A stretch of 32,672 nt of DNA, taken from contig ONDF01000031.1 in assembly GCA_900316525.1 (NCBI GenBank), positions 1 through 32,672 on the forward strand. The letters run 5' to 3'. This document shows, piece after piece, positions 31,512-32,672 of the stretch; positions within the stretch are counted from its first letter, which is position 1, and each line of letters begins with the position of its first letter. A program made the translations under genes and the position numbers. The DNA is from an uncultured Bacteroidales bacterium. GTDB taxonomy: Bacteria > Bacteroidota > Bacteroidia > Bacteroidales > UBA932. The notes under the pieces were generated by a model. It was not told the origin of the DNA. It searched no databases and worked only from the letters and a program-made list of their open reading frames with translations.

Positions 31512-31543
31512 CAAAGATGTAGAGAAAAAATTTAAAATGCAAA
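31512..31543 (-). promoter_or_regulatory. Promoter of the trpB transcript
   Basis: On the minus strand TTTG (31543-31540) and CATCTTTG (31519-31512) are separated by 20 bases; the -7 box has one mismatch to TAnnTTTG. The -33 box is only about eight bases beyond the sdhC stop codon. Confidence 0.7.
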
Positions 31544-31550
31544 TAAATTT

Positions 31551-32312
31551 TTAAAATTTTGCAAGAAGGGGCGCCGTCCACTCATGGGAGGCCGTGACGA
31601 AGTTGGCCTCGACATAGGCGTTGACCGCGGTGCAGACGAACAGGAGGACGATCGCGGCGGCGACGATGATGCCGATCACCTTGAGGCGCTTCAGCCACTT
31701 CTTGTTATTCCAGCCGATGGTCTGGAACATCGACCAGAAACCGTGCTCCAGGTGCAGGAACAGGGCGATGAACCACACGATGTACAGGGCCACCATCCAC
31801 CAGTTCTTGAAGGTCACCATCAGGAGGTAATACGGGTTCTCCGCTTCGGCGCCCATGAACTCCTGCAGCTGCATCTTGGCCCAGAAGTGGGACAGGTGGA
31901 AGGCCAGGAGACCCAGCACCAGGATGCCGAGGATGAACATGTTCTTCGCGGCCCAGCTGTCGTTCTTCGCCTTGGAGGCCACCTCGTAGCGCTTGATGCC
32001 GCCCCGCTTGGTGTAGTTCTCGATGGAGAGCCAGATGCCGAAGCCGATGTGGATGATGAAGCCGAGAGCCAGGATCGGGACCATGATGTCGATGAACGGG
32101 GTGCTCATGAAGTCGCAGCCGACCTGGAACCAGCCGTCGCCGGTGGAGAAACGGACCGCGTCTTCGGCGACCTTGCCGAAGTTCCCGTGCAGGGAGTCGA
32201 TCACGGAGAAGAAATTGATGGTGCCGTGCAGGAGCAGGAAGATCACGAGGAAAGCGCCGGAAACGCTCTGGACGAACTTCTTGCCGATGGAGGAGGTTAA
32301 GAATCTAGCCAT
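31551..32312 (-). CDS. sdhC: Succinate dehydrogenase/fumarate reductase cytochrome b subunit
   Basis: This 253-residue membrane anchor carries heme and passes electrons between quinone and the flavoprotein/iron-sulfur subunits of complex II. Five hydrophobic helices can be seen (about 17-33, 76-95, 124-143, 164-185, 212-233) with His residues in LLHGTINF, IIHIGFGIW, FHLSHFW and LHLEHGFW that fit heme ligation in the Bacteroides/Wolinella-type diheme subunit. In relatives sdhC is followed directly by sdhA and sdhB; here the next gene downstream is trpB with its own promoter, so the anchor is separated from its partners. It is divergent from pyrH. Confidence 0.93.
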   Translation of the reverse strand: MARFLTSSIGKKFVQSVSGAFLVIFLLLHGTINFFSVIDSLHGNFGKVAEDAVRFSTGDGWFQVGCDFMSTPFIDIMVPILALGFIIHIGFGIWLSIENYTKRGGIKRYEVASKAKNDSWAAKNMFILGILVLGLLAFHLSHFWAKMQLQEFMGAEAENPYYLLMVTFKNWWMVALYIVWFIALFLHLEHGFWSMFQTIGWNNKKWLKRLKVIGIIVAAAIVLLFVCTAVNAYVEANFVTASHEWTAPLLAKF

Positions 32313-32347
32313 TATACGTTGGTTGTTTCGTTAGTCTTGCAAGTATG

Positions 32348-32355
32348 CAAATATA
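32348..32355 (-). promoter_or_regulatory. -7 box of sdhC
   Basis: TATATTTG (32355-32348, minus strand) matches the consensus and gives a leader of about 30 bases. No clear -33 box; the region overlaps the divergent pyrH promoter. Confidence 0.6.
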
Positions 32356-32364
32356 CGGTCTTTC

Positions 32365-32395
32365 TTGCATCTTTCATAATATTTCAATACTTTTG
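32365..32395 (+). promoter_or_regulatory. Promoter of pyrH
   Basis: TTG (32365-32367) and TACTTTTG (32388-32395) are separated by 20 bases, leaving a leader of about 19 bases before the ATG at 32419. Confidence 0.7.
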
Positions 32396-32418
32396 TTTCA
32401 AATCCAAACCGAAAGACC

Positions 32419-32672
32419 ATGTACAAGAGAGTCCTTCTCAAACTCAGCGGCGAAAGCCTCGGCGGCCCTGCCGGAAAGGGCCTGGACACGGAAAGCCTGT
32501 CCGCCTACGCAAAAGAAATCGCGGCCGCCGCGAAGGCCGGCCTCCAGGTCGCCATCGTCAACGGCGGCGGCAACATCTTCCGCGGCCTGCAAGGCGTCGG
32601 GAAGGGCTTCGACCGCGTGGACGGCGACAAGATGGGCATGCTCGCCACGGTCATCAACTCCCTCGCCCTCTC
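32419..32672 (+). CDS. pyrH: UMP kinase, N-terminal part
   Basis: The first 84 codons of a bacterial UMP kinase (amino acid kinase family), which phosphorylates UMP to UDP in the cytoplasm. The product begins MYKRVLLKLSGESLGG, has the nucleotide-binding VAIVNGGGNIFRG, then RVDGDKMGMLATVINSLAL with the family DxMGM motif. The gene runs off the right edge of the window. In Bacteroidota pyrH is often next to frr; here they lie about 4 kb apart, separated by trpB, sdhC and the TolB-like gene. Confidence 0.97.
   Translation, partial: MYKRVLLKLSGESLGGPAGKGLDTESLSAYAKEIAAAAKAGLQVAIVNGGGNIFRGLQGVGKGFDRVDGDKMGMLATVINSLAL

Noticed and set aside
1..32672. tRNA genes, CRISPR arrays, transposases, integrases, phage genes or known metabolite riboswitches
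   Set aside because: None was recognised on either strand; the only repeat structure beyond short hairpins is the 72-bp inverted pair and the short SusC-upstream direct repeat.

Overview
The window comes from a GC-rich member of the order Bacteroidales (phylum Bacteroidota). The evidence is the 16S rRNA 5' end, the -33 TTTG / -7 TAnnTTTG promoters in front of many genes, the lack of strong Shine-Dalgarno sequences, SusC/SusD pairs, a fused DAHP synthase-chorismate mutase and many short-signal lipoproteins. The genus cannot be fixed from this sequence. The left edge lies inside a 16S rRNA gene and the right edge inside pyrH.

Layout. 1-322: 5' end of a leftward rRNA operon with its leader and promoter, divergent from a two-subunit chromate transporter. 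323-4203: chrA pair, a GH20 hexosaminidase lipoprotein and a cyclophilin lipoprotein broken by a frameshift. 4121-5532: a 1.27-kb segment carrying a DUF362 lipoprotein gene and a truncated EamA transporter, bounded by near-identical 72-bp inverted repeats. 5590-6807: a CobW-type GTPase and a terminator shared with the opposite strand. 6820-9785 (minus): rplM-rpsI-rpsB-tsf translation cluster. 9791-20460 (minus): a polysaccharide utilisation locus in the order SusC, SusD, GH18 endo-beta-N-acetylglucosaminidase, DUF1735-LamG lipoprotein, DUF1573 protein, Ig-like/LamG lipoprotein. It probably captures and cleaves N-glycans. Its SusC carries an extra C-terminal OmpA-like peptidoglycan-binding domain. 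20644-23872 (plus): dusB, pfkA, lpxK. 23829-28030 (minus): the aromatic amino acid operon pheA - aminotransferase - tyrA - DAHPS/chorismate mutase. 28033-29825 (minus): frr and a TolB-like propeller lipoprotein. 29982-31543 (minus): a TrpB2-type tryptophan synthase beta. 31551-32672: sdhC without sdhAB, divergent from pyrH.

The most striking regulation is a pair of classical transcription attenuators missing from a simple gene list. The pheA operon is preceded by a 16-codon leader peptide with two Phe and five Tyr codons, a pause hairpin, an antiterminator and an intrinsic terminator. trpB is preceded by a 15-codon leader peptide with tandem Trp codons, a 10-bp antiterminator overlapping the leader stop codon, and an intrinsic terminator. 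Together they suggest that ribosome stalling at aromatic codons controls both branches of aromatic amino acid synthesis here.

Other points of interest are promoter-proximal hairpins with U-tracts at the rRNA and rplM start sites, a structured region before rpsB, a direct repeat with 21-bp spacing upstream of the SusC promoter, and a 44-bp convergent overlap of lpxK with the DAHPS gene. No tRNA, CRISPR array, transposase or integrase was seen.
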